Both the position numbers and the translations under genes were made by a program. Positions 37,710-45,880 of a stretch of DNA of 64,000 bases are shown piece after piece. Numbering within the stretch: position 1 is the stretch's first letter; every line of letters begins with the position of its first letter. The stretch comes from Neorhizobium galegae (GTDB taxonomy: Bacteria > Pseudomonadota > Alphaproteobacteria > Rhizobiales > Rhizobiaceae), in assembly GCF_017877135.1 (NCBI RefSeq), contig NZ_JAGIPH010000001.1, forward strand, positions 248,001 to 312,000, written 5' to 3'. Below the pieces are notes generated by a model, which was not told where the DNA came from, did no database searches, and saw only the letters and a list, made by a program, of their open reading frames with translations.

Positions 37710-38558
37710 ATGCGTGAACAGCCGGAAAAATCCGCGGGCGGAAGCAGTCTGCGACTGGCGCTTCGTGAAATGCAGGCCGATCTCGCCTCGGCAAAGACGC
37801 ATGTGCTACTGGCCGCCGCGATCATCATCCTCAGCCTGTCCGGCCCCTTCGGAACCTATGAGGCGCTGTCGCCGGTCGGGCGACTTCTTTACTGGGCGGC
37901 GATGGTTCTCCTCACCTTCGGCCTGGCGAATTTCGCCGGCACGCTGACGGGCATTGCCCTTTCCCGCCGCGGCATCCGCCGACGAAGCGCGCTGGTGCCG
38001 GTCGGTCTGGCGGCCGGGCTTGCCGCCGGTCTCGGCGTCACGCTCATCGAAGGTGTGGTCTTCGGCTTGAGGCCCGATCCGCTGCGCACGCTGACCAACA
38101 TGTTCGGTTATGCCCTGGTGATCGGCATGACGATCACCGTGATCTCCTTCGTGTTCCGGCGCGCCGATACGACGCGGCAGGAAAAAGAGCGGGAGATGAC
38201 GGTGGCGCAACCGGACAGGCCGGCGGCCCCCGCTGCGGCCCCCACCCCGGCTCTGGTGCGCCGCCTGCCGCTCGACAAGCGGGGACGCATCGTCAGCCTT
38301 ACCGTGCGCGACCACTATGTCGAGGTTACCACGCTGAAGGGCAAGGCGCTGCTGCTGATGCGCCTCAGCGACGCCATCGAGGAAGCGGGCGCGGTGAACG
38401 GCGTGCAGCTGCATCGCTCGCACTGGGTGGCCGTCGATGCGATAAGGGCAATCCACCGGGTCAACGGCCGCCTCGAAGTGGAGACGCTGACCGACGAGCG
38501 ACTGCCCGTCAGCCGCACCCATGCGGCCCGCCTGCGCGACGCGGGCCTGCTGCCCTGA
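37710..38558 (+). CDS. Membrane-anchored LytTR-domain transcriptional regulator
   Basis: The 282-aa protein has four hydrophobic segments in residues 30-150, then a Pro/Ala-rich linker (QPDRPAAPAAAPTPALV), then a LytTR DNA-binding domain (IVSLTVRDHYVEVTT, LLLMRLSDAIEEAG, GVQLHRSHWVAVDAI). LytTR domains bind DNA through beta strands. No receiver domain is present, so the signal probably comes through the membrane part. The divergent membrane protein at 37117-37632 is the obvious candidate partner or target. Confidence 0.88.
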   Translation: MREQPEKSAGGSSLRLALREMQADLASAKTHVLLAAAIIILSLSGPFGTYEALSPVGRLLYWAAMVLLTFGLANFAGTLTGIALSRRGIRRRSALVPVGLAAGLAAGLGVTLIEGVVFGLRPDPLRTLTNMFGYALVIGMTITVISFVFRRADTTRQEKEREMTVAQPDRPAAPAAAPTPALVRRLPLDKRGRIVSLTVRDHYVEVTTLKGKALLLMRLSDAIEEAGAVNGVQLHRSHWVAVDAIRAIHRVNGRLEVETLTDERLPVSRTHAARLRDAGLLP

Positions 38559-38613
38559 CGACCGGACATCGGGCGTGGCATTGCCGGACGTGGCGGAGAA
38601 AATCGACAAATGC

Positions 38614-38642
38614 CTTGCGTTCCGGGAAAATGCGCGTATAAG
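38614..38642 (+). promoter_or_regulatory. Probable sigma-70 promoter for rpsF-rpsR operon
   Basis: CTTGCG (38614-38619) and TATAAG (38637-38642) are separated by exactly 17 bp; CTTG(A/C) is the usual rhizobial -35 start. Transcription would begin near 38650, leaving an rpsF leader of about 220 nt. Confidence 0.7.
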
Positions 38643-38717
38643 CGCGGCTGTTCGAACCGCCCGGTCTTCTGGCTGGTGGCTGTACGGAGGGCAGGTGCGC
38701 CGACAAGGCGAACCGCA

Positions 38718-38733
38718 GGAACCAAAAGGTTCC
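38718..38733 (+). promoter_or_regulatory. Hairpin in the rpsF leader
   Basis: GGAACC-AAAA-GGTTCC forms a perfect 6-bp stem with an AAAA loop inside the 220-nt leader, followed at 38786-38796 by a small GGGG-TAA-CCCC stem. Ribosomal-protein operons often carry autogenous control sites in such leaders; I cannot match this to a known S6:S18 motif. Confidence 0.4.
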
Positions 38734-38869
38734 GGTCTCCCGTGTCTCCGCTCTCGACCGTCTCGATCACACGCTTTTCTTGCCGGGGGTAACCCCATCC
38801 AAGACCAGTCGTTGAGGCTTAGCCGCCGAATTCCGGGCACACGACAACAGCAAGAAAGGCAAAGCTACC

Positions 38870-39343
38870 ATGGCTCTTTACGAACATGTATTCCTTGCCC
38901 GGCAGGATATGTCCGCACAGCAGATTGACGCCCTCGTCGAACAGTACAAGGGTGTTATCGAAGCAAACGGCGGCAAGGTCGGGCGCGTAGAAAACTGGGG
39001 CCTCAAGTCCCTGACCTACCGCATCAAGAAGAACCGCAAGGCTCATTACGCCCTGATGGACATCGATGCACCGGCAGCTGCCGTGCATGAGATGGAACGC
39101 CAGATGCGCATCAACGAAGACGTTCTTCGCTACATGACGATCGCCGTCGAAAAGCACGAAGAAGGCCCGTCGGCCATGATGCAGAAGCGCGACCGCGACG
39201 ACCGTCCGCGTCGTGACGGCGACCGTCCGGAACGTTCGTTCGGCGACCGCGATCGCGGCCCCCGCTCCGACCGTGGCCCGCGCGAAGATCGTGGTCCCCG
39301 CGAAGGTGGCTTCGAGCGTCGCCCGCGCGAAGACCGCGCGTAA
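38870..39343 (+). CDS. rpsF: 30S ribosomal protein S6
   Basis: S6 binds S18 on the platform of the 30S subunit. The 157-aa product starts [16 protein letters not shown] and has the conserved [19 protein letters not shown]. Residues after about 105 form an Arg/Asp/Gly-rich tail (repeats of DR, GPR and RDD), probably disordered; E. coli S6 carries a shorter acidic tail. It starts the rpsF-rpsR-DUF2232-rplI set. Confidence 0.98.
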   Translation: MALYEHVFLARQDMSAQQIDALVEQYKGVIEANGGKVGRVENWGLKSLTYRIKKNRKAHYALMDIDAPAAAVHEMERQMRINEDVLRYMTIAVEKHEEGPSAMMQKRDRDDRPRRDGDRPERSFGDRDRGPRSDRGPREDRGPREGGFERRPREDRA

Positions 39344-39365
39344 TTGAGCACAAGGAGAACACACA

Positions 39366-39614
39366 ATGGCTGATACATCCTCTGCTCCGGCACGCCGCCC
39401 GTTCCATCGCCGTCGCAAGACGTGCCCCTTCTCCGGCGCAAACGCTCCGAAGATCGATTACAAGGACGTTCGTCTCCTGCAGCGCTACATTTCCGAGCGT
39501 GGCAAGATCGTACCGTCGCGCATCACGGCCGTTTCCCAGAAGAAGCAGCGCGAACTGGCCCAGGCCATCAAGCGCGCCCGCTTCCTCGGCCTGCTGCCCT
39601 ACGTTCTGTCCTAA
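39366..39614 (+). CDS. rpsR: 30S ribosomal protein S18
   Basis: This 82-aa basic protein is the S6 partner on the 30S platform. Features include [56 protein letters not shown] and [17 protein letters not shown] stands nine bases before the ATG. It follows rpsF by 22 bp. Confidence 0.98.
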   Translation: MADTSSAPARRPFHRRRKTCPFSGANAPKIDYKDVRLLQRYISERGKIVPSRITAVSQKKQRELAQAIKRARFLGLLPYVLS

Positions 39615-39624
39615 GACCTGATTT

Positions 39625-39650
39625 CGGGGATGGCATTCGTGCCGTCCCCG
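39625..39650 (+). terminator. UUCG-loop hairpin after rpsR
   Basis: Arms CGGGGATGGCA and TGCCGTCCCCG (one G-T pair) close on TTCG, a very stable tetraloop. A pyrimidine-rich tail (TCTCTCCCTTCC) follows, so it may attenuate transcription into the DUF2232 gene or act as an RNA-processing barrier. Confidence 0.7.
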
Positions 39651-39760
39651 TCTCTCCCTTCCGCGTTGGGCGCGGATCGGAACCCTTCTAGAAAACCCAT
39701 GTTGGGGATGACCGGCTAAAAGGCCTCTCCCCTAACTGCTCGACAGCAGGACAGCGAGAC

Positions 39761-40726
39761 GTGACCGGATTGAACCAGACAGTGCTGACCACCGGCATCC
39801 TTGCCGGCATTGCCGCCGCCCTGCTTGTGCTGGGCGCCAATGCGCAGCCGTCCTTTGCCTCCGTGCTCTACGCCTCCTCCGCCCTTCCCGTTCTCGTCGC
39901 CGGCCTTGGCTGGGGCAACCGCACCGCCATCATCGCGATCCTGACGGCTGCCTTGATCGGCGCGCTGCTGATTTCGCCGCTCTTTGCGCTCGCCATGGCG
40001 ATCTTCACGCTGATCCCGGCCGGCTGGCTGTCGCATCTGGCAAATCTTGCGCGCCCGGCCTCCGAACTCGGCGGCCCCGACGATCTCGTCGCCTGGTACC
40101 CGATCTCCGACATCCTCCTGCACCTCTGCGGCCTCGTCACCGTCGCCGTCATCATCCTGGGCGCCGTCATCGGCTACGGCCCGGAGCTCACCAATCGCAT
40201 GGTCGATGCCATGGTGGAAAACTTCAACCAGCAGAACGCCGATCTGGTGCCGGATGCCGCAGCGCTGGCGCAAACGAAATCGATGATCGTGCTGATGCTG
40301 CCGCTGATCCAGGGCGGCATCTGGGTGCTGATGCTGTTTGCCGCCTTCTATTTTGCCGTGCGCATCGTGTCGCGCAGCGGCCGGGCACTGCGCCCGCGCG
40401 AGGACATGCCGTCTGCGCTGCGCATGAACCGCAATGCCATCTTCGTTTTCCTCGCCGGCATCGTCCTGACCTTTGTGGGCGGCGTGCCCGCAATGATCGG
40501 CGCCACCATCTGCGGCACCTTCGGCGCGGGCTTTCTGATGGCCGGTTTCGCCGGCCTGCATTTTCGCCTGAAGGGCAAGGACTGGCGCGTGCCGGGCCTC
40601 ATCCTCGTCTACCTGTCGACGATGCTGCTGTTTCCGCTTCTGGCCATTCTTTTTGTTGGCCTTTCCGATACCCGCCGCACGATTGCGCTGACGCCGACGC
40701 GCAATCCGGACAAACCGCTTCCCTGA
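39761..40726 (+). CDS. DUF2232 family membrane protein
   Basis: The 321-aa polytopic protein has about eight hydrophobic segments and matches the DUF2232 protein found between rpsR and rplI in Rhizobiales. The start is GTG at 39761, with AGGA upstream. Function is unknown; some DUF2232 proteins resemble MreD/ECF-type membrane components. Its conserved position in a ribosomal operon suggests a growth-linked role but no mechanism can be inferred. Confidence 0.88.
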   Translation: MTGLNQTVLTTGILAGIAAALLVLGANAQPSFASVLYASSALPVLVAGLGWGNRTAIIAILTAALIGALLISPLFALAMAIFTLIPAGWLSHLANLARPASELGGPDDLVAWYPISDILLHLCGLVTVAVIILGAVIGYGPELTNRMVDAMVENFNQQNADLVPDAAALAQTKSMIVLMLPLIQGGIWVLMLFAAFYFAVRIVSRSGRALRPREDMPSALRMNRNAIFVFLAGIVLTFVGGVPAMIGATICGTFGAGFLMAGFAGLHFRLKGKDWRVPGLILVYLSTMLLFPLLAILFVGLSDTRRTIALTPTRNPDKPLP

Positions 40727-40798
40727 CAGGACAGGCACCGCCCCCTCTCAGGACAGACCACACACCAACACACCGATTGACACCGAAAGGATACCAAA

Positions 40799-41374
40799 AT
40801 GGACGTCATTCTTCTTGAACGCATCGCCAAGCTTGGCCAGATGGGCGAAACCGTCAAGGTTCGCGATGGCTACGCCCGTAACTACCTGCTGCCGCTCGGC
40901 AAGGCTCTGCGCTCGAACGCTGCCAACAAGGCCCGTTTCGAAGCCGAGCGTTCGACGCTCGAAGCCCGCAACCTGGAACGCAAGTCGGAAGCCCAGAAGG
41001 TGGCCGACGTTCTCGACGGCAAGTCCTTCATCGTCGTGCGCGCTGCCGGCGAAACTGGCCAGCTCTACGGTTCGGTTGCCGCCCGTGACGTCGTCGACGT
41101 TCTGGCTGCCGAAGGCTTCAACATCGGCCGCAACCAGGTCGACCTCAACAACCCGATCAAGGCCATCGGCCTGCACAAGGTTGTTCTGCACCTGCATGCC
41201 GAAGTCGAAATCTCCGTCGAGCTGAACGTTGCCCGTTCGGCCGAAGAAGCCGAGCGCCAGCTGAAGGGCGAAAGCCTCACCTCCGCTGATGCCATCTACG
41301 GCGTTGACGAAGACGCTCTGCGTCCGGAAGACTTCTTCGATCCGGAAGCCGACCTGGACGGCGACGACGAATAA
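40799..41374 (+). CDS. rplI: 50S ribosomal protein L9
   Basis: L9 is an elongated protein at the base of the L1 stalk. The 191-aa product has the N-terminal domain ([36 protein letters not shown]), the long connecting helix, and the C-terminal domain ([15 protein letters not shown]). An acidic C-terminal tail of about 35 residues (ending DLDGDDE) lengthens it beyond the 149-aa E. coli protein. It is followed by a strong terminator. Confidence 0.98.
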   Translation: MDVILLERIAKLGQMGETVKVRDGYARNYLLPLGKALRSNAANKARFEAERSTLEARNLERKSEAQKVADVLDGKSFIVVRAAGETGQLYGSVAARDVVDVLAAEGFNIGRNQVDLNNPIKAIGLHKVVLHLHAEVEISVELNVARSAEEAERQLKGESLTSADAIYGVDEDALRPEDFFDPEADLDGDDE

Positions 41375-41400
41375 GACCTGGCCTCTTAGGCCGGATCGGG

Positions 41401-41430
41401 CGCCCGGAGTTTTCTCCGGGCGTTTTTTTT
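41401..41430 (+). terminator. Strong Rho-independent terminator of the rplI operon
   Basis: A perfect 9-bp GC-rich stem (CGCCCGGAG / CTCCGGGCG) with a TTTT loop is followed by eight T residues (41423-41430). Confidence 0.97.
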
Positions 41431-41444
41431 GTGGGCGATGTATA

Positions 41445-41706
41445 ATACCAAGTGTCGATGATACAAACCTATAGGACAGGCTTATCGAGTTTTCTGGCTA
41501 GGAGGGTTTGCAGAGCGATGCTTTCGCATCGGTCAAGAACCTCGACAACGCCAGAAGGCTCGATAAGCCTGCCGACGGTGGGTCACGACCGGTCCCTGCC
41601 GTCGTTGCGGCGCTTGCCCGATGCGACAGCATCGCGCTGCGCACCGTGCCTAGCCAGAAACCGGTCGTGACCCATCCTATAGGTTCCTATCACCGACACT
41701 TGGTAT
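41445..41706. repeat. 262-bp inverted-duplication element with two self-folding arms (MITE/REPIN-like)
   Basis: The ends are 32-nt terminal inverted repeats (41445-41476 and 41675-41706) that match at 29 positions, starting ATACCAAGTGTCG. Inside, each half forms its own hairpin: left stem 41477-41489/41559-41571 (13 bp perfect, extended by 9 more pairs including two G-T), right stem 41579-41593/41660-41674 (15 bp perfect). The left half (41445-41575) and the reverse complement of the right half are homologous over their whole length with about a 1-nt indel. Both contain TTTCTGGCTAGG and the apical hairpin GCGATGC-TNTC-GCATCGG-NCAAG. The basal stems differ in sequence but are each fully paired. 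No ORF is credible inside. It begins 14 bp after the rplI terminator. Confidence 0.85.
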
Positions 41707-41885
41707 AAATAATCGCTCAGCCTCAGCCGATTCGCGGGCTCTGACAACAGTCAAACGGAATCGTGCAGGATGCCAATAATGCCGTGGATGGCCTGTGAAT
41801 CCCTGTGGGTAGAGGATCGGGACGTATCCCGCCTCGGCCTCTGGGTCTAGGGTGCCGCCGGCAACCGATGAAATGGAAGATCTCG
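41707..41885 (+). promoter_or_regulatory. dnaB upstream region
   Basis: The 179 bp after the palindromic element must carry the dnaB promoter, since rplI ends in a strong terminator. I could not fix the boxes. A small CGGGA-CGTA-TCCCG hairpin lies at 41818-41831. Confidence 0.35.
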
Positions 41886-43382
41886 ATGAATGAAGTAGCG
41901 CGCAAGCTTGGCAATGCCGCGCCGGCAGAGCCGCATTACCGCGAAGCCCCGAACAATCTCGAGGCGGAGCAGGCTCTTCTGGGTGCGATCCTCGTCAACA
42001 ACGACGCCTATTACCGGGTGTCGGACTTCCTGAAGCCCGTGCATTTCCACGAGCCGCTGCACCGTCGCATCTTCGAGGTGGCCGGCGACATCATCCGCAT
42101 GGGCAAGATCGCCCATCCGGTGACGATCAAGACCTTCCTGCCGGCCGACACAAAGGTCGGCGATCTGACGCTTGCGCAATATCTCGGGCGCCTCGCCGGC
42201 GATGCCGTCACCATCATCAATGCCGAAGACTATGGCCGGGCGATCTACGATCTGGCGCTGCGCCGGGCGCTGATCACCATCGGCGAGGACATGGTCAACA
42301 TCGCCTATGATGCGCCGCTCGACATGCCGCCGCAGACGCAGATCGAGGATACCGAGCGGCGGCTGTTCGAGCTTGCCGAAACCGGCCGCTACGACGGCGG
42401 CTTCCAGGCCTTTTCCGATGCGGTGGCGCAGGCGATCGACATGGCCGGCCAGGCCTTCGAGCGCGACGGCCACCTGTCGGGCATTTCCACCGGCATCATG
42501 TCGCTCGACGGCAAGATGGGCGGGCTGCAGCGCTCCGACTTGATCGTACTGGCGGGACGCCCGGGCATGGGCAAGACCTCGCTTGCCACCAATATCGCCT
42601 ATAACATCGCCGCGGCCTACGAGCCGGAGGTGCTGCCGGACGGATCGTTCAAGGCCAAGAATGGCGGCGTCGTCGGCTTCTACTCGCTCGAAATGTCCTG
42701 CGAGCAGCTGGCAACCCGTATCATTTCCGAGCAGACGGAAGTCTCCTCGTCAAAAATCCGCCGCGGTGACATTACCGAAGCCGATTTCGAAAAGCTCGTC
42801 GCCTGCAGCCAGATGATGCAGAAGGTGCCGCTCTATATCGACCAGACCGGTGGTATCTCGATTGCGCAGCTTTCTGCGCGCGCGCGCCGCCTGAAGCGCC
42901 AGCGCGGCCTCGATTGCCTGGTGGTGGACTATATCCAGCTGATGACGGGTTCGGGCAAATCCGGCGAAAACCGCGTGCAGGAAGTGACCCAGATCACGAC
43001 GGGCCTCAAGGCGCTTGGCAAGGAGTTGAACGTTCCGATCATCGCGCTCTCGCAGCTGTCGCGTCAGGTGGAAAACCGCGAGGACAAGCGTCCCCAGCTC
43101 TCCGACCTTCGCGAATCGGGCTCGATCGAGCAGGACGCCGACGTGGTGCTCTTCGTGTTCCGCGAGGAATATTACGTCAAGAACCTCGAGCCGCGCGACA
43201 TCAACGACCCGAAATATCCGGAATGGGAAGCGCTGATGGACAAGGTGAAGGGCACGGCCGACGTGATCATCGCCAAGCAGCGTCACGGACCGACCGGCAC
43301 CGTCAAGCTCGCCTTCCAGTCGGAATACACCCGCTTTGCCGATCTCGCCGATCCGAGCTTCACCCAGTACGAAGAGCATTAG
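41886..43382 (+). CDS. dnaB: Replicative DNA helicase DnaB
   Basis: DnaB is the hexameric helicase of the replication fork. The 498-aa product has the N-terminal primase-interacting domain (NNLEAEQALLGAILV, RRIFEVAGDIIRMG) and the RecA-like domain: Walker A AGRPGMGKTSL, FYSLEMSCEQLATRI, DYIQLMTGSG, LSQLSRQVENRED and LRESGSIEQDADVV. The ATG at 41886 is chosen for GGAAGA upstream and match to rhizobial DnaB N-termini; another ATG at 41868 is in frame. There is no intein insertion. Confidence 0.97.
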   Translation: MNEVARKLGNAAPAEPHYREAPNNLEAEQALLGAILVNNDAYYRVSDFLKPVHFHEPLHRRIFEVAGDIIRMGKIAHPVTIKTFLPADTKVGDLTLAQYLGRLAGDAVTIINAEDYGRAIYDLALRRALITIGEDMVNIAYDAPLDMPPQTQIEDTERRLFELAETGRYDGGFQAFSDAVAQAIDMAGQAFERDGHLSGISTGIMSLDGKMGGLQRSDLIVLAGRPGMGKTSLATNIAYNIAAAYEPEVLPDGSFKAKNGGVVGFYSLEMSCEQLATRIISEQTEVSSSKIRRGDITEADFEKLVACSQMMQKVPLYIDQTGGISIAQLSARARRLKRQRGLDCLVVDYIQLMTGSGKSGENRVQEVTQITTGLKALGKELNVPIIALSQLSRQVENREDKRPQLSDLRESGSIEQDADVVLFVFREEYYVKNLEPRDINDPKYPEWEALMDKVKGTADVIIAKQRHGPTGTVKLAFQSEYTRFADLADPSFTQYEEH

Positions 43383-43393
43383 TTGCCAGAAAT

Positions 43394-43418
43394 GCCCCGC
43401 CGAAAAGCGGGGCGTTTT
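43394..43418 (+). terminator. Rho-independent terminator after dnaB
   Basis: GCCCCGC (43394-43400) pairs with GCGGGGC (43407-43413) around CGAAAA and is followed by GTTTTC. Confidence 0.88.
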
Positions 43419-43470
43419 CATAAGAAGCGAACGGCAGACGCGCGTCTGACGCTGCAAGCCGTGCCAGCGC

Positions 43471-43863
43471 TTAGCCGGCCTTGCACTTCGTGGAGCCGGA
43501 GGCCCAGCCGATGATGTTGTCGATATAGGCCTGCTTGACCCAGTTGTTGCCGCTGTAGATCGTGACCTTCGAACCCGTGCCCGCCTTTTCGATTCTGGCG
43601 GAGAAGGTGTACTTGGGCGCAATGCCGAAGGTGTTGATCAGGTCCACTTGCCCATACGCCTGCTCGGGATAGAGCGTGCCTGAGGCGACATGGCAGAGAA
43701 GGCCCTGCTTGGCGATGCGCGCATAGACGACCTCATAACTGTCGGGAAAGGTGTGAACCGCCTTCAACGTGGCCGGATCATTGCGCAGGCTGTCCAGGCT
43801 CGAGCCCGTCGAGCAAGCGGCCAACAGGGCGAAGAGGGGAACAAGGGGAATAAGGCGTTTCAT
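43471..43863 (-). CDS. Hypothetical lipoprotein
   Basis: The 130-aa product starts MKRLIPLVPLFALLAACSTG with a clear lipobox (LAAC, Cys17). The mature part has SYEVVYARIAKQGLLCHV, TLYPEQAYGQVDL and a C-terminal TKCKAG; C57 and the late C may form a disulfide. I do not recognise the family by function. It is monocistronic, convergent with dnaB. Confidence 0.8.
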   Translation of the reverse strand: MKRLIPLVPLFALLAACSTGSSLDSLRNDPATLKAVHTFPDSYEVVYARIAKQGLLCHVASGTLYPEQAYGQVDLINTFGIAPKYTFSARIEKAGTGSKVTIYSGNNWVKQAYIDNIIGWASGSTKCKAG

Positions 43864-44358
43864 CGGCAAACATCTCTCACGGAACGGAAACAACAGGCCT
43901 GCCGGCCGCGTGAGCCCGGCGGCGGACAGGATCCCTGCAGGGCAAACGGCGCCCTGCCCCCGCAGAAGGGCATAAGCGGCCTTACAACTTTGAAAACAGG
44001 CGGGCGCCAGATCTTGCAATCAGGCCATAAGGACCCGGCCTGCGCAGGGCAGCAAGCGCCTCAACGGCGCAGGCCAGGGTTTCGCCATGCCTGCGGCAAA
44101 CGCACTGGCTGCCACCACCACTGTCAGCACGGCATGCGGAATGATGGATGCGGCAAGGCATTCCAGATGGCCGAAGCGCCGATCGCGCCAGAAGCGGGCC
44201 CGGTCCGTGGCCGGGCCTCTTCAGCGGCCTGCCGCTCAGAAACCTTGTGCATAGACACAGTTTCTCCCGCTTCGTCATGACCGTCTTCAACAAAAGTGAT
44301 AGCCTTAAGCCATTGCCCGAAAAGGGCGCCAGACTGACCAGACGGATAATGCCAGGCC
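43864..44358. other. 495-bp gap without a convincing gene
   Basis: Several short frames exist on both strands, but none has a family match, good start or consistent codon use. A 7-bp GGCCCGG/CCGGGCC hairpin occurs at 44197-44217. The region includes the promoter areas of the divergent lipoprotein and alr genes. It could hold remnants of a decayed gene or a small RNA. Confidence 0.45.
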
Positions 44359-45558
44359 ATGAGCGAATTTGACGACGCCGATTTTGACGAGACCGATGCG
44401 ATGGCTGCCCTCATCGACGAGGCCGATGATTTCGATGTCGCGCCGCTGAGGCTGACGGTCGATCTGGCGGCACTCTGCGACAACTGGCGCGATCTTTCGC
44501 GTCTCTCGGGACGGGCGCGGGCCGGCGCCGTCGTCAAGGCCGATGCCTATGGGCTCGGCATCGAGGACTGCGGGGCAAGCCTCTACCATGCCGGTGCCCG
44601 CGACTTCTTCGTGGCCGCGGCAAGCGAGGGGGCAACGCTTCGCGCCTATGCGCCGGAGGCCCGGATTTTCGTGCTCTCCGGCATCTGGCCGGGCCAGGAA
44701 GAGCATTTCTTCGACAACGATCTGGTGCCCGTCCTTGCTTCGGAAGAGCAGTTGGCCTTCTGGATGTCGGTCCTTGCCGAGCGCGGTGACCACCCTTGCG
44801 CGCTGCAGGTGGATACCGGCTTCAACCGGCTGGGGCTTTCGGTGGAAGAAGCGATGGAATTGGCTGAGGACGTGTCGCGCCCGGCCAGTTTCTCGCCCGT
44901 TCTGGTGCTCTCCCATCTTCACAGCGGCGATACACCCTCGGCCGAGGCCAACCGGGTGCAATTGCAGCGGTTCCGAGAGGTGAGCACCGCGTTTGAAGGC
45001 GTCGAGGCCAGTCTCTCGGCCTCTGCCGGCATTGCGCTTGGGGCAGACTACCATTTCGATCTCACCCGTCCGGGCATTGCCCTTTACGGCGGCGAGGCCG
45101 TGAACAGCGTAGCAAACCCGATGCGGCCCGTGGCAACCGCCGAAGCCCGCATCCTGCAGATCCGCACCGCAAGCGCCGGTGAAACGGTAAGCTACGGCGG
45201 TGCGCACCGCCTCGCTCGCGACAGCCGTCTTGCGGTGGCAAGCGTCGGTTATGCCGATGGTTACCTGCGCAATCTCTCCGGCGGCGGCATCGCCCTGCGC
45301 GACAGCGTCAAAACCGGGGCTTTCGGCTTCATCGCCGGCCACCGCGTGCCGGTCGTTGGCCGCATCACCATGGACCTTACCATTTTCGACGTGACTGACC
45401 TGCCGCAGGGCGCCATCGCGGCCGGCGACTATATCGAACTCTTCGGACACAACATGGCGCTGGACGAGGTGGCGCGCGCCGGCGGCACCATCGGCTACGA
45501 ACTTTTGACCTCCTTGGGGCTGCGCTACGAGCGACGTTATCTCGACGGAAAGATCTGA
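44359..45558 (+). CDS. alr: Alanine racemase
   Basis: This PLP enzyme makes D-alanine for peptidoglycan. The 399-aa product has the PLP lysine K60 in AVVKADAYGLG, the substrate region LQVDTGFNRLGLS, LSHLHSGDTPS, RPGIALYGG, and SVGYADGYLRNLS, then GRITMDLTIFDVTD. The first 28 residues are acidic and lie before the barrel. The ATG is weakly supported by upstream sequence, but it is the only reasonable one. The enzyme precedes a toxin-antitoxin pair and radA. Confidence 0.96.
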   Translation: MSEFDDADFDETDAMAALIDEADDFDVAPLRLTVDLAALCDNWRDLSRLSGRARAGAVVKADAYGLGIEDCGASLYHAGARDFFVAAASEGATLRAYAPEARIFVLSGIWPGQEEHFFDNDLVPVLASEEQLAFWMSVLAERGDHPCALQVDTGFNRLGLSVEEAMELAEDVSRPASFSPVLVLSHLHSGDTPSAEANRVQLQRFREVSTAFEGVEASLSASAGIALGADYHFDLTRPGIALYGGEAVNSVANPMRPVATAEARILQIRTASAGETVSYGGAHRLARDSRLAVASVGYADGYLRNLSGGGIALRDSVKTGAFGFIAGHRVPVVGRITMDLTIFDVTDLPQGAIAAGDYIELFGHNMALDEVARAGGTIGYELLTSLGLRYERRYLDGKI

Positions 45559-45579
45559 GACTTGAATTGCCTCTGGTCA

Positions 45580-45602
45580 GCGGCCTGCGGCCGCGCTATA
45601 AA
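45580..45602 (+). promoter_or_regulatory. Palindrome plus -10-like box upstream of the ParD-like gene
   Basis: GCGGCC-TGC-GGCCGC (45580-45594) lies 2 bp before TATAAA (45597-45602). The -35 at correct spacing (CTGGTC) is weak. A palindrome abutting the -10 would suit autorepression by the ParD-ParE complex. Confidence 0.45.
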
Positions 45603-45622
45603 GAGAACAAAAGGAGATCGAA

Positions 45623-45880
45623 ATGACCGAGATCCAGCTTTCCGACGAAGACCGCGCCTTCATCGAGGCCAAGCTGCGCAGCGGCGTCTACAAAAGCGCC
45701 GAGGACGTGGTGCGCGCCGGCCTGCGCTTGCTGGATCAAGACGAAGAACAGCTGCGCCAGATGATCGATGCCGCCGACGCCCAGGTTGCCTCAGGCGAGA
45801 CGATTGCGTTTGAAAGTGCCGATGCCTTGGCCGACTCGATCATCGAACGGGGGATGCGGCAATTAAACAGAAGGCGCTGA
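45623..45880 (+). CDS. ParD-like antitoxin
   Basis: The 85-aa protein matches the CC2985/ParD antitoxin pattern: a ribbon-helix-helix N-terminus (IQLSDEDRAFIEAKLRSG, VYKSAEDVVRAGLRLLDQDE), then a helical tail that would bind ParE (DALADSIIERGMRQL). AAAAGGAGA stands seven bases before the ATG. It partly overlaps the toxin frame. Confidence 0.9.
   Translation: MTEIQLSDEDRAFIEAKLRSGVYKSAEDVVRAGLRLLDQDEEQLRQMIDAADAQVASGETIAFESADALADSIIERGMRQLNRRR

Noticed and set aside
41452..41708. Two short plus-strand frames (66 and 72 codons) inside the palindromic element
   Set aside because: Their translations follow from the inverted repeats, have no ribosome-binding site or family match, and are better explained by selection on structure.
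43982..44293. 103-codon minus-strand frame in the gap before alr
   Set aside because: No recognisable motif, poor codon use and no ribosome-binding site; kept only as part of an unassigned gap.
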